Source of the DNA: Natranaerobius trueperi
GTDB taxonomy: Bacteria; Bacillota; Natranaerobiia; Natranaerobiales; Natranaerobiaceae
DNA: 64,000 nt
Direction of reading: 5' to 3'
NCBI RefSeq assembly: GCF_002216005.1
Contig: NZ_NIQC01000002.1
Location: 92,832-156,831, forward strand
Shown here piece by piece: positions 1-8,518 of the stretch. The position numbers and the translations under genes are program-made. The notes under the pieces are model-generated. The model saw nothing but the letters and a program-made list of their open reading frames with translations. It was not told where the DNA came from and made no database searches. Positions within the stretch are counted from its first letter, which is position 1. Each line of letters opens with the position of its first letter.

Positions 1-896
1 AACACCTCATCTGTAATCTCTTCTCCTCTATGGGCGGGTAAACAATGTAATACTACAACATCCTTATCAGCTTTACATATCGCCTCTTTATTAAGCTGAT
101 ACGGTTTAAAAGCTTTTAACTTGTTACTTTTAGATGATTCTCCTTCTCCCATACTGACCCATACATCAGTTGTAATAATATGACTATTCTTTAGCGCTTG
201 ATCAGGGTCATCAGTAATAGTAACCTTACCTCCTGTTTTATCAGCTTCTTCTTTAGCTAACTTGACAATCTCATAAGTTGGTAAATATTCAGTAGGAGAT
301 GCTACAGTAATTTCCATCCCCATTTTGACACACCCAATTAATAAAGAATTGGTCATATTATTTCCATCACCTAAATAAGTCAGTTTAAGACCTTTCAAAG
401 TTCTAAATTGTTCTTTTATTGTTAGAAGGTCTGCCATAACTTGACATGGATGAAAAGTATCAGTCAAACCATTAATAACTGGAACAGAAGAATACTGAGC
501 AAATTTTTCTATTTTACTATGCTCAAATGTGCGCACCACAATGCCATCTAAATAACTAGACAATACTCTGGCGGTATCTTTGATAGGTTCTTTTCTAGAA
601 AGTTGTAAATCATTCTTACTTAAAAACATTCCCATACCGCCTAATTGATAAATACCTGTTTCAAAAGAGCACCTAGTTCTAGTGGACGGTTTCTCAAACA
701 TCATCCCTAAAGTCTTACCTTGTAAATATTGTTTAGCTATTCCCTGTTTAGTATCAGTTTTTAGCTTTTGAGATAGATTGAGTAAGGCAGAAAGAGTATC
801 AGCATGATAATCCTTTAAAGTTAACAAGTCATTTCCTTTACAGTTTTCAATCAACTTAGTTCCTGGTTCCAAATAGAAATCATTGAAGTTGCACAA
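1..896 (-). CDS. argF: Ornithine carbamoyltransferase, partial (3' end beyond window)
   Basis: Transfers the carbamoyl group of carbamoyl phosphate to ornithine, giving citrulline in arginine synthesis (cytoplasmic, usually trimeric). The reverse-strand translation shows the carbamoyl-phosphate motif STRTR, the HPCQ motif, the ornithine loop DVWVSMGEG and the catalytic HCLPAHRG motif close to the window edge, so only the C-terminal end is missing. The start is a TTG (894-896) ten bases after a strong GGAGGTGATC ribosome site at 902-911; no in-frame ATG is better placed. It lies downstream of two arginine-type T-boxes, which supports an arginine-biosynthesis role over catabolic OTC. Catabolic OTC remains possible from sequence alone. 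Confidence 0.93.
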   Translation of the reverse strand, partial: MCNFNDFYLEPGTKLIENCKGNDLLTLKDYHADTLSALLNLSQKLKTDTKQGIAKQYLQGKTLGMMFEKPSTRTRCSFETGIYQLGGMGMFLSKNDLQLSRKEPIKDTARVLSSYLDGIVVRTFEHSKIEKFAQYSSVPVINGLTDTFHPCQVMADLLTIKEQFRTLKGLKLTYLGDGNNMTNSLLIGCVKMGMEITVASPTEYLPTYEIVKLAKEEADKTGGKVTITDDPDQALKNSHIITTDVWVSMGEGESSKSNKLKAFKPYQLNKEAICKADKDVVVLHCLPAHRGEEITDEV

Positions 897-943
897 ATAA
901 TGATCACCTCCTTTGCATAGAATATCTTTTTTGATAATCGAGT

Positions 944-1446
944 AGGAATTTACGTATGAGTCGTATAATGGTTTCATCCTTTACCTGTTCCCTTACCATA
1001 CCTATCAATAAGTCATGGTTCACGGTATCAAATATTTAGCTAGGTCTATTATCCACTGCTTGTTTATATCCTTGTTCGTAGTATTCTCTCTGCTGACTTC
1101 TTACGGTTCAACCGTACATCACTGTACGCTTTGTCGGCTGTGGGTTGTTGGTTAAACCTTCTTGTCAGCAACCCCCGTAAGACCTCCCCTGTTAAGAACG
1201 GTAACTTTCCTCTCATATATCTGCCACATTTACACCGTAGGGTTCGGGTGGTATTGGACTTTGTGTTGTATGGCACATCGTCCGACTCACATATGCCTTG
1301 TATGTGATTTCTGATCGTCAGACCGAGATTTTGCATTAGGCTTCCTTCAGACTCCACCTCACGATGGACGTCCTTGCCATCTGCTAACAGTTTCTACCAC
1401 CAAGCCTGTAGCGAATTTGCACCGCCTAGCTACCGCCCATGCAGGG
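944..1446 (-). mobile_element. Collapsed group II intron remnant in the argF leader
   Basis: Reading on the minus strand from about 1446, the sequence is the structured RNA of a bacterial group II intron 5' half, then a short piece of the intron reverse transcriptase (1070-955; the recognisable stretch is YFDTVNHDLLIGMV, followed by IIRLIRKFL), then jumps directly to CCTACTCGATTA. That last string matches the 3' terminus of the intron at the right end of this window (63300). Most of the reverse transcriptase, all of the maturase domain and domain V are missing, and the usual GTGYG 5' end is not visible, so it cannot splice or move. It lies between the T-box terminator and the argF ribosome site. 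Confidence 0.75.
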
Positions 1447-1451
1447 CAAAC

Positions 1452-1726
1452 TAAAAAAACCCGTCCCTAATCAATATTGATTAGGGACGGGTTTCACCCG
1501 CGGTACCACCCTAGTTAATCGGATATTATCCGATTCCCTTTGGTCTATCTAGTCTAGTAACGGTTAGCCCGCCAAAACCTACTCTCTCTGACTCAAATGA
1601 CTTTTGAACATCATCAGGATTTCGGCCTGGTGCTCCGGAGTGCGCTTCCCTATTGATTAGGTACTGGGCTCCCACCAAATCCCAGCTCGCTGTTACCATC
1701 ATCAAAGGTACTCTCTCCTTCAACGC
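1452..1726 (-). promoter_or_regulatory. T-box riboswitch, argF-proximal (arginine type)
   Basis: Complete T-box leader on the minus strand. It has the AGTA box after GGAGAG, the Stem I apical motif (GCGAGCTGGG, then AGCCCAGTAC), a specifier region GAAGCGCACTCC, the T-box core AGGGTGGTACCGCGG and a terminator. I read the specifier as CGC (Arg), since a purine follows it; GCG (Ala) is the alternative frame. Uncharged tRNA-Arg would stabilise the antiterminator and allow argF transcription. A second, separate T-box lies directly upstream. Confidence 0.93.
1458..1493 (-). terminator. Intrinsic terminator of proximal T-box
   Basis: Near-perfect hairpin with arms AACCCGTCCCTAATCAA / TTGATTAGGGACGGGTT, followed on the minus strand by a run of Ts. 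The 5' arm overlaps the T-box antiterminator, as expected for a transcription-attenuating T-box. Confidence 0.9.
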
Positions 1727-1748
1727 ATTTTATATTAAATTATGATAT

Positions 1749-1983
1749 AAAAAAACCTCTCCATTCCTAATAAAGGGACGAAGAGGTTATCTCGCGGTAC
1801 CACCCTAGTTAATCGATCATATCGATTCACTCGTTTAGCCGATATCGGTGGCCTGCCGCAAAGACCTACTACTAGTTCAGCCTTTAGACTCAGGGGTGCG
1901 CTTCACTAATAATTAAGTACTGGGCTTACACCATCCCCAGCTCGCTATGACTTAAGACTATTAGTTACTCTCCCCTTCATAGT
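1749..1983 (-). promoter_or_regulatory. T-box riboswitch, distal (arginine type)
   Basis: A second full T-box upstream of the first: GGGGAGAGTAACTAA (AGTA box), GCGAGCTGGGG and AAGCCCAGTAC (Stem I apical loop), specifier region GTGAAGCGCACCCC, core TAGGGTGGTACCGCGAG and its own terminator at 1755-1788. The specifier again reads CGC (Arg), with the same GCG caveat. No ORF separates the two T-boxes, so they act in series on the same transcript. Confidence 0.92.
1755..1788 (-). terminator. Intrinsic terminator of distal T-box
   Basis: Hairpin with arms AACCTCTTCGTCCCTT and its partner TCCATTCC..GAGAGGTT, followed by seven Ts on the minus strand. It is independent of the terminator of the proximal T-box. 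Confidence 0.85.
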
Positions 1984-1989
1984 CGTATT

Positions 1990-2590
1990 TATATGATCTA
2001 TTTTATTATTACTATAAATTGTTATAAAACATGATAACTCCTATTTATAAATTTGTCAATAAGTAAATTTAAAATTGTTTTTAAAAATGTCACCCTCTCA
2101 AGACGGTTGACCAAGTAAAAACCTTGGTCCCTGGAATTATGTATAGCATTAAGAATCTCTTAATAATTTAATCTAAATTACTGTTTTTATTAGTATTACT
2201 CCCACGAATGATCTTTGTTAGTAGTTTTTTAACCTTATTATTTGAAGTTGTAACATAATTAATTTTATTTGATGATTATCTCTACGTTTGCAGCAGCTAA
2301 TATTTCTTTTGTTAGCTCTAATTTTTCACTTTAATACAATCAAATCGTTACATTATCAATCTAAAAACTAAGTTTTTTTAGCACAATACTTAGCTATTGT
2401 TTACTTAATAAAGTGTATTTCTTCTATAATAGCAGCTATTTACTGTGATTACTTTTTCCATTGTTAAGTTAGAAAAAACTACAACTAGTCAAAGACTCAA
2501 TTAACATTAAATAACATATCGGTGCTTGTTAATAAGTTAAAATCAGGTCAATAATATGCTTATTAATATAACCCAATACGCTCCACAACT
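1990..2590. other. Gene-free stretch
   Basis: About 600 bases of AT-rich sequence between the T-boxes and the cyclo-ligase gene. Only short frames full of stops are seen on either strand and no RNA gene is recognisable. The argF promoter should lie near 1990-2060. The remainder looks like decayed sequence. Confidence 0.5.
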
Positions 2591-2599
2591 TTCCTCCTG

Positions 2600-3178
2600 C
2601 TAAACTTTGATAAACCTCACTTCTTTTTCTGTTATAATTGCATCTACTGGTTTATCCCATGAGTCCCTTGGTAATTTATCTTTTATTTGAAACTCATAGG
2701 CAACAGCGATACATTCGCTATAACTTGCTAGATTATCAATAAACTTATCGTAATAACCTCCTCCATAACCTATGCGATACCCTAATAAATCAAAAGCTAC
2801 CCCTGGTACTATTATTTTATCAATACTTTTACTATTAATAGTTTCACTTAGTTCTGCCTTTGGTTCATATATATTATAAACACCTAATTGTAAATCTGTC
2901 TTTAAATTAGTAATCTTAATGGGCTTCATAGTTTTATTTTTAGGATCTGTTCTTGGAACATAAACATTAATATTATTATTAATTGCTTTTTCTATTAATT
3001 GATATGTATCTACCTCACTTTTGATAGGTAAATAAGTCATTATACTTGTGACTTTCTTATCAACAAAATTTTGAAAGAACTTTTTAGTAATTTCATGACT
3101 ATACTTTGTTCTTAAATTCTCGGGCATTTTCTTTCTTTTATTAATCAATTCTTTTCTAATTAAACTTTTATCTATCAA
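2600..3178 (-). CDS. 5-formyltetrahydrofolate cyclo-ligase family protein
   Basis: Converts 5-formyl-THF plus ATP to 5,10-methenyl-THF, recycling the storage form of folate (cytoplasm). The 192-residue length is normal. Seen are the basic N-terminus with RKELINKRKKM, the substrate-site segment YLPIKSEVDT, and the C-terminal signature PGVAFD...RIGYGGGYYDKFI that binds nucleotide. The start is TTG at 3178, eight bases after GGGAGGGG. It follows proS on the same strand but is separated from it by a terminator at 3209-3241, so it may be partly uncoupled. Confidence 0.93.
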   Translation of the reverse strand: MIDKSLIRKELINKRKKMPENLRTKYSHEITKKFFQNFVDKKVTSIMTYLPIKSEVDTYQLIEKAINNNINVYVPRTDPKNKTMKPIKITNLKTDLQLGVYNIYEPKAELSETINSKSIDKIIVPGVAFDLLGYRIGYGGGYYDKFIDNLASYSECIAVAYEFQIKDKLPRDSWDKPVDAIITEKEVRFIKV

Positions 3179-3208
3179 TCTATTCCCCTCCCTTTTCTAG
3201 TTTACGAA

Positions 3209-3241
3209 AAAGAGAAGCTCCCTTAAAGGAAACTTCTCTTT
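3209..3241 (-). terminator. Terminator after proS
   Basis: Hairpin with arms AAAGAGAAG and CTTCTCTTT followed by TTTCG on the minus strand. It lies seven bases past the proS stop. Confidence 0.75.
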
Positions 3242-3247
3242 AAAAAA

Positions 3248-4693
3248 TTAGTATGCTCTCGCAAAAACTACTTCCTTACTATCTCCTTTACCACAGGAAA
3301 TACAGTCTTCACCAGTATTTGGGTTAAAAGGAATTAACCTAATAGTTGCCTTTGTCTCATCCTTCACATGTTCTTCACAATTGCCACTACCACACCAGTG
3401 AGCTTTTACCATTCCCTTGTGCTCTTCTATGATAGATGATAATTCATCCATATCTTTTGCAACACGGGTATTATCTTCTAGGTATTCTTTAGCTCTATTG
3501 TACATGCTATCTTGAATATCAGCTAAAACTTCTTCAAGTTTATCATGTAATTTATCTCTTTTTACGAAGATTTTTTCTCCATTATCTCTTCGTACTAGTA
3601 CAACTTGTTCCTTTTCAATATCCTTTGGTCCAATCTCTAGTCTAATAGGTACACCACGCATCTCCCATTCGTTAAATTTCCATCCAGGTGTTTGTTCTTC
3701 TCTGTCATCTAGTTTTACTCTAAAGTCTTTTTTCAGTTCATCATACAGTTTTTGGCTTTCTTCTTTTACTAATTCTTGCTTATTTTTAGGCATAATAGGT
3801 ACCATAACAATTTGATTTGGTGCTACTTTTGGAGGTATTTGTAACCCTCGGTCATCACCATGTACCATTATCAAAGCACCTAATAACCTAGTTGATACTC
3901 CCCAAGAGGTTTGCCATACGTATTTACGCTCATCATCTTGATCTAAAAACGTTATATCAAAAACTTCAGCAAAATGTTGACCCAAGTTATGACTAGTTCC
4001 AGCCTGCAGAGCTCTTCCATCTGACATTAACGCTTCTATACAATATGTCCGTAGGGCACCCGCGAATTTTTCTTTCTCTGTCTTTAATCCTTTTAAAACA
4101 GGAATAGCCATATCATTTTCTACAAAATCTCTGTATACATCCAACATTTTTAAGGTTTCTTCTTCAGCACCTTCTTCTGTTCTATGTGCAGTGTGTCCTT
4201 CTTGCCATAAAAATTCAGATGTTCTTAAAAAGGGTCTGGTAGACTTTTCCCATCGAACTACATTAGCCCATTGATTAATTAAAACAGGAAGATCTCTCCA
4301 AGATTGAATCCACTTGCTATACATTTCACCAATCATTGCTTCAGAAGTTGGTCTAATAGCTAATTTTTCAGATAGTTCTTCCTGACCACCTTTAGTTACC
4401 CAGGCTACCTCTGGAGCAAACCCTTCTACGTGATCAGCCTCCTTTTGAAGCAAACTTTCAGGAATAAATAAAGGAAAGTACGCATTTTCATGACCTGTTT
4501 CTTTAATTCTTCTATCTAGCCCCAATTTCATATTCTCCCATATTGCATAACCATATGGCCTTATTACCATACAACCTTTAACTGGTGCATAATCTACCAG
4601 CTCAGCCTTTTTTATAACATCTAAATACCATTGTGAGTAATCTTGTGATTGAGGAGTAATCTCTCTTACAAAGTTCTCATTTCCATTAGACAT
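3248..4693 (-). CDS. proS: Prolyl-tRNA synthetase, archaeal/eukaryotic type
   Basis: Charges tRNA-Pro with proline in the cytoplasm. The 481-residue length, absence of the bacterial editing insertion and C-terminal zinc module (HWCGSGNCEEH ... CISCGKG) ending in a terminal tyrosine mark the short ProS type 3 found in archaea and some clostridia. Class II motif 2 is visible (VVRWEKSTRPFLRTSEF) and motif 3 follows near residues 265-290 (GALIMVHGDDRGL). The ATG start is preceded by AAGGAGGGATATT. A T-box with a proline-type specifier lies just upstream, so expression should rise when tRNA-Pro is uncharged. Confidence 0.97.
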   Translation of the reverse strand: MSNGNENFVREITPQSQDYSQWYLDVIKKAELVDYAPVKGCMVIRPYGYAIWENMKLGLDRRIKETGHENAYFPLFIPESLLQKEADHVEGFAPEVAWVTKGGQEELSEKLAIRPTSEAMIGEMYSKWIQSWRDLPVLINQWANVVRWEKSTRPFLRTSEFLWQEGHTAHRTEEGAEEETLKMLDVYRDFVENDMAIPVLKGLKTEKEKFAGALRTYCIEALMSDGRALQAGTSHNLGQHFAEVFDITFLDQDDERKYVWQTSWGVSTRLLGALIMVHGDDRGLQIPPKVAPNQIVMVPIMPKNKQELVKEESQKLYDELKKDFRVKLDDREEQTPGWKFNEWEMRGVPIRLEIGPKDIEKEQVVLVRRDNGEKIFVKRDKLHDKLEEVLADIQDSMYNRAKEYLEDNTRVAKDMDELSSIIEEHKGMVKAHWCGSGNCEEHVKDETKATIRLIPFNPNTGEDCISCGKGDSKEVVFARAY

Positions 4694-4726
4694 AATATCC
4701 CTCCTTAAAATATTTTTTTAGATATA

Positions 4727-4945
4727 AAAAAAATCCCTCGCCCTATTCCAGGACGAAAGGATTACTTCCGCGTTACCACCCGGGTTGACCATACAATGGT
4801 CCACTCCACAAGATAACGGATTAGCCGCTCGATTTCAATCGAGTTCAATAAGGCGGGTTCAAAAACCGATTAAAGTAGAAATCTCTCAGCAAATGATTTC
4901 CTCTCTGTACCTGTCGCTTTTCTACTATTCCCTATTATGAAACAT
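4727..4945 (-). promoter_or_regulatory. T-box riboswitch upstream of proS
   Basis: The minus strand carries the T-box core GGGTGGTAACGCGG and a terminator (4732-4763) followed by eight Ts. Stem I is of the compact type: GCGACAGGTACAGAGAGG, then GCTGAGAG. The specifier region reads GAACCCGCC, so the codon is most simply CCC (Pro) followed by a purine, matching the downstream proS. The specifier call rests on position and context and has not been folded. Confidence 0.9.
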
Positions 4946-5089
4946 GACTTTATAAACTTTTATTAAAATTATAGCACACTAAAATATCATAGTCAATTTT
5001 ACCGCAATTTCTCAATTATGTTAAGAAGGTTATTAGCTGTATTTGAAGAATTTATATGTATAGCAATTGATAAGAGGAGGATATAATCT

Positions 5090-6244
5090 ATGAAAAAAGT
5101 TTCAGTTAAACGTTCTAAAGCAACTTTTATTACAGTTGGACTTTGTCTAATTTTGACACTAATTTTTATAACTGGTTGTCAAGATCAAGAAACAGAAGGA
5201 AAACCAAAAGAAGAAACAAGTGATGAAAATGAAATTTCTGAGGGAAGTAATGAAAAAGAAGACAAAAAAGAAGATGAAGAAGACAATAGTGAACCTGAAA
5301 TCGATTATCAGAATGTAGAACCTAATGAGCTTGGAGAAATTATGATACTAATGTATCATAGAATTGGTGATGAAGAGGACACTTGGGAGCGGACAAGAGA
5401 AAATTTCAGGGAAGATTTAGAGCGCTTATATGAAAAAGATTATCGTATTGTTAATTTAATGGATATTGTTGAAGGTAATATTGATCTACCTCCAGGAAAA
5501 ACTCCTGTAGTCTTAACTTTTGATGATGGTACATCTGGTCATTTTGGCTATAAAGAAAATGAAGATGGTGAAAAAATTATAGATCCTGATACAGCGGTGG
5601 GTATCATTTTAGAAATGAAAGAAAAATATGAGGATTTCACTGTTGGTGGCACCTTTTATGTAAATTATCTACCAACACCTTTCAAAAGCCAAGACAAATA
5701 TGAAGAAAAAATAATCCACCTTGATGAATTAGGATTTGAGATCGGTAATCATGGTTATAATCATCAAGATTTAAAGAAAATATCCGAAGATAATTCAAAA
5801 GAAGAAGCTAAAGAATTAATTCAAGAAGAACTAGGATTACATCAAAAATATACTGAAGAAATCATACCGAATTACCAAGTTAAGAGTTTAGCTCTTGCTT
5901 TTGGTCAGTGGCCACAGGGGGATAAGTTAAAAGAGTATGTTTACTCTGGAGAACATAATGATACATCTTATGAACATAAGGCTGTATTAAATGTTGGGTG
6001 GAAACCTAGTAAATCTCCTTTTCACAAGGGTTTTGATTCATTAGATCTTCCGCGAATAAGAGCTGATCAAGCTAGAATAGATAAGTGGCTTTCTCATTAT
6101 GAAAACAGACCTGAAGATAGATATGTAAGTGATGGTAACAATAACACAATTTCTATTCCAGAAGAAAAAGAAGATTATTTAAATGAAGAGTTCTTAGATG
6201 AAATTAATAAAGAAATCAATCTCTATTCAATAGAAAAAGACTAA
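5090..6244 (+). CDS. Polysaccharide deacetylase-family lipoprotein
   Basis: Predicted exported lipoprotein: basic N-terminus, hydrophobic core at residues 12-27 and lipobox ITGC with Cys30, followed by a very acidic linker (about 31-75). The NodB-type carbohydrate esterase domain follows: LTFDDGT near residue 145 (catalytic/metal Asp) and GNHGYNHQDL near 220 (metal-binding HxxxH). Likely acts on a cell-surface glycan, removing N- or O-acetyl groups. The ATG follows AGAGGAGGATATAATCT. It is monocistronic with a strong terminator at 6280-6319. The substrate is unknown. The acidity is consistent with a salt-adapted surface. Confidence 0.85.
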   Translation: MKKVSVKRSKATFITVGLCLILTLIFITGCQDQETEGKPKEETSDENEISEGSNEKEDKKEDEEDNSEPEIDYQNVEPNELGEIMILMYHRIGDEEDTWERTRENFREDLERLYEKDYRIVNLMDIVEGNIDLPPGKTPVVLTFDDGTSGHFGYKENEDGEKIIDPDTAVGIILEMKEKYEDFTVGGTFYVNYLPTPFKSQDKYEEKIIHLDELGFEIGNHGYNHQDLKKISEDNSKEEAKELIQEELGLHQKYTEEIIPNYQVKSLALAFGQWPQGDKLKEYVYSGEHNDTSYEHKAVLNVGWKPSKSPFHKGFDSLDLPRIRADQARIDKWLSHYENRPEDRYVSDGNNNTISIPEEKEDYLNEEFLDEINKEINLYSIEKD

Positions 6245-6279
6245 TATACTTTTTTTATTTAAAGTTAGATTTACACACA

Positions 6280-6319
6280 GAAGCAGTCTTATCTAGTATT
6301 TTAATGATAAGGCTGCTTC
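6280..6319 (+). terminator. Terminator after deacetylase lipoprotein
   Basis: Hairpin with arms GAAGCAGTCTTATC and GATAAGGCTGCTTC followed by TTTATGTTTTC on the plus strand. Confidence 0.8.
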
Positions 6320-6379
6320 TTTATGTTTTCAATCTGGTGTCCTAAAGAGTGGTACCCTTAAATTCTTCTTCCTACTATT

Positions 6380-6568
6380 TTATTCGATTTCTAATTGTAT
6401 ATTTTCTTCAGCTAGTATTTGTTTAATTGTATTTATACCATCATTTAAGCCTTTAAAATATGCCTCTTTTTCCTTTTCGCTTTCAATGTCTGATGGTGAA
6501 GCTACTAGTAAATAATTAGATTCTTTTACTTTAAAATCCTTTGATAAAGTTCCATTGCATTCAGTCAT
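6380..6568 (-). CDS. Small acidic hypothetical protein (62 aa)
   Basis: Not recognised. It is kept as a gene because it starts with ATG at a good distance from the strong ribosome site AAAGGGGG and has the local codon style. It is soluble and charged, with a probable helix in the C-terminal half (residues 30-60, many E and K) and no Cys pair. It is isolated between the deacetylase and the hairpin array. Confidence 0.55.
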   Translation of the reverse strand: MTECNGTLSKDFKVKESNYLLVASPSDIESEKEKEAYFKGLNDGINTIKQILAEENIQLEIE

Positions 6569-6636
6569 TAAAATCCCCCTTTCTTTTTTTAACTTAAGAT
6601 AAGTTTAACCCTAATTTTATTTAATAGCAATTTAAG

Positions 6637-6803
6637 ACTTACACCTAAATCTAAAATTTTTTGCCGACTTAGGCTTAAGTCCTTAGGTTTTCTTCCGACT
6701 TACGCATAAGTCTGAAATTTTTTGCCGACTTATGCTTAAGTCCTTAAGTTTTCTTCCGACTTACGCATAAGTCTGAAATTTTTTGCCGACTTATGCTTAA
6801 GTC
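6637..6803. repeat. Array of six short palindromes, 30-bp spacing (61-bp tandem period)
   Basis: Six 16-base units of the form GACTTAnnnnTAAGTC start at 6637 (degenerate), 6666, 6697, 6727, 6758 and 6788. The loop alternates between GGCT/TGCT and CGCA, so units pair into a 61-base tandem repeat with alternating linkers CCTTAAGTTTTCTTCC and TGAAATTTTTTGCC. Each unit could form a six-pair hairpin or bind a dimeric protein. There is no coding potential here. It lies upstream of the 62-aa gene and downstream of the symporter terminator. Confidence 0.9.
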
Positions 6804-6857
6804 CTTAAGTTTTTAAGAATGAATGAATCTTAATTATTGAAAATACTTCAGATTAAA

Positions 6858-6903
6858 AAATGGGCTGTAACCAAAAGATATTACTTTTGGAACAGCCCAT
6901 TTA
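6858..6903 (-). terminator. Terminator after AGCS symporter
   Basis: Hairpin with outer arms AAATGGGCTGT / ACAGCCCATTT and an inner stem CCAAAAG / CTTTTGG, followed by a T run on the minus strand. Confidence 0.85.
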
Positions 6904-6969
6904 GACCTTTGTTCTTGTAATTCAGATCTCAAATTATTAATATTAGTAGTAAAAATATGTTCAATTCTT

Positions 6970-8340
6970 TTACTCATATGATTTTTCATATTCAGAAGGT
7001 TGATTCTTTTCATAATTGTTTTCATAGTCATTAAGTATTTTGACCACTAATGAAACCATACCTAACAGTGCTATTAAGTTAGGAATAATCATTAATCCAT
7101 TAAACATATCAGCTAGCTCCCAAACTACATCCACTTCTAAAGTAGTACCCACTACAACAAATACTAATACTAAAGCTTGAAATATTTTTAAATAACGAGT
7201 ACTAAACAAGTATCTGATATTAGCTTCAGCAAAGAAATACCAACTAATTATTGTTGATAAAGCAAAGAAAAACATACTAACAGCAATAAATGCTCCTCCA
7301 AAAGTGCCAAAACCTTCATAAAATCCATGTTGTGTTAGCTCTATCCCTATTAAATCAGTTGTATATGATCCTGTTACTATAATTACAAGTGCGGTCATAG
7401 TACATACTATGCCTGTATCAAATAAAACACCAAATATGCCGACAAGTCCTTGTTGAGCCGGATGTTTTACCTTAGCAACGGCATGAGCATGAGGTGTAGA
7501 ACCCATCCCTGCTTCGTTAGAAAACAATCCTCTAGCTATTCCATAGCGAAACACTTCTCTTACAGTAACACCTACAACACCACCTGTTGCAGCTGTTGGA
7601 TTAAAAGCACTATGGAATATCAATTGAATAGAAGGTATAATTTCTTGATAATGTGTTATCATAATCACAAGAGCTCCTAAAAGATAAAATACTGCCATTA
7701 CTGGAACAACTCTTGATGTGAAATGAGCTATTCTTTTCATTCCCCCGATTACTATTAACCCAACAAGTATGGCTATTACTAGACCTGTCGCAATAGGTGG
7801 AATTTCAAAAGCAGTATACATTGCTTCTGATATTGAATTTGATTGTACCATGTTACCCATAAATCCTAATGCCAAAACTATTGCAACTGCAAAAAAGGCA
7901 GCTAAAGCTTTACTTCCAAGTCCATTCTTGATGTAATAAGCGGGACCACCAGTAACTTGGCTCCCAACTTTTTCTGTGTGGACTTGCGAGATTACAGCTT
8001 CTGCAAAAATAGTTCCCATTCCAAATACTCCACTTATCCACATCCAAAATACAGCTCCAGGTCCTCCTGCTCCGATAGCTGTAGCTACTCCTGCAAGATT
8101 TCCTGTTCCTACTTGAGCTGCAATTGCAGTTGCTAGGGCTTGAAAAGAACTCATACCTTGTTCATCAGCTTCAATCCCTTCGTTTTTTCTAAATGTTTCT
8201 TTTACAGTATCTTTCAAGCGACGTAACTGAATGAACCTTAACTTTACAGTAAATAAAACTCCTGTTCCTAATAAAAGCATTAGCATTATAGGTCCCCAAA
8301 GTATTTCATTAATGCTTTCGATTATACTAATTAAATCCAT
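6970..8340 (-). CDS. Sodium:alanine (amino acid) symporter, AGCS family
   Basis: Integral membrane protein of 456 residues that imports alanine or glycine with Na+. Family features: N-terminal segment NEILWGPIMLMLLLGTG, then the AGCS signature GTGNLAGVATAIGAGGPGAVFWMW near residues 75-100 and FSNEAGMGSTPHAHA near 275. Around ten hydrophobic segments are visible. ATG start after GAAGGGGG. The gene stands alone with its own terminator. Na+ coupling fits a salt-loving alkaliphile, but that is inference. Confidence 0.93.
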   Translation of the reverse strand: MDLISIIESINEILWGPIMLMLLLGTGVLFTVKLRFIQLRRLKDTVKETFRKNEGIEADEQGMSSFQALATAIAAQVGTGNLAGVATAIGAGGPGAVFWMWISGVFGMGTIFAEAVISQVHTEKVGSQVTGGPAYYIKNGLGSKALAAFFAVAIVLALGFMGNMVQSNSISEAMYTAFEIPPIATGLVIAILVGLIVIGGMKRIAHFTSRVVPVMAVFYLLGALVIMITHYQEIIPSIQLIFHSAFNPTAATGGVVGVTVREVFRYGIARGLFSNEAGMGSTPHAHAVAKVKHPAQQGLVGIFGVLFDTGIVCTMTALVIIVTGSYTTDLIGIELTQHGFYEGFGTFGGAFIAVSMFFFALSTIISWYFFAEANIRYLFSTRYLKIFQALVLVFVVVGTTLEVDVVWELADMFNGLMIIPNLIALLGMVSLVVKILNDYENNYEKNQPSEYEKSYE

Positions 8341-8518
8341 TAGCGTAATCCCCCTTCTACATTAAGAAAATATAAATAAGTTAAATAAAATTTTAAACTT
8401 TTAGACTTTTCACCTCCTTTTTGTGACTTGTCTGCACTCATTCATAAGATATTACACATACACAATTCTTGCGAATTTTCTAAATTCCTTCAAAATAACA
8501 TAAAAAATGATATTATTA

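Noticed and set aside
1064..1357. 97-codon frame on the minus strand
   Set aside because: It lies in the structured 5' RNA of the collapsed group II intron, has no ribosome site, and the sequence is explained by the RNA.
1526..1723. 65-codon frame
   Set aside because: Falls wholly inside the proximal T-box Stem I.
6637..6803. CRISPR array
   Set aside because: Repeats are 16-base palindromes with near-identical linkers, not unique spacers, and no cas gene is nearby.
6834..7031. 65-codon frame near the symporter end
   Set aside because: Overlaps the symporter terminator and gene end out of frame; no ribosome site.
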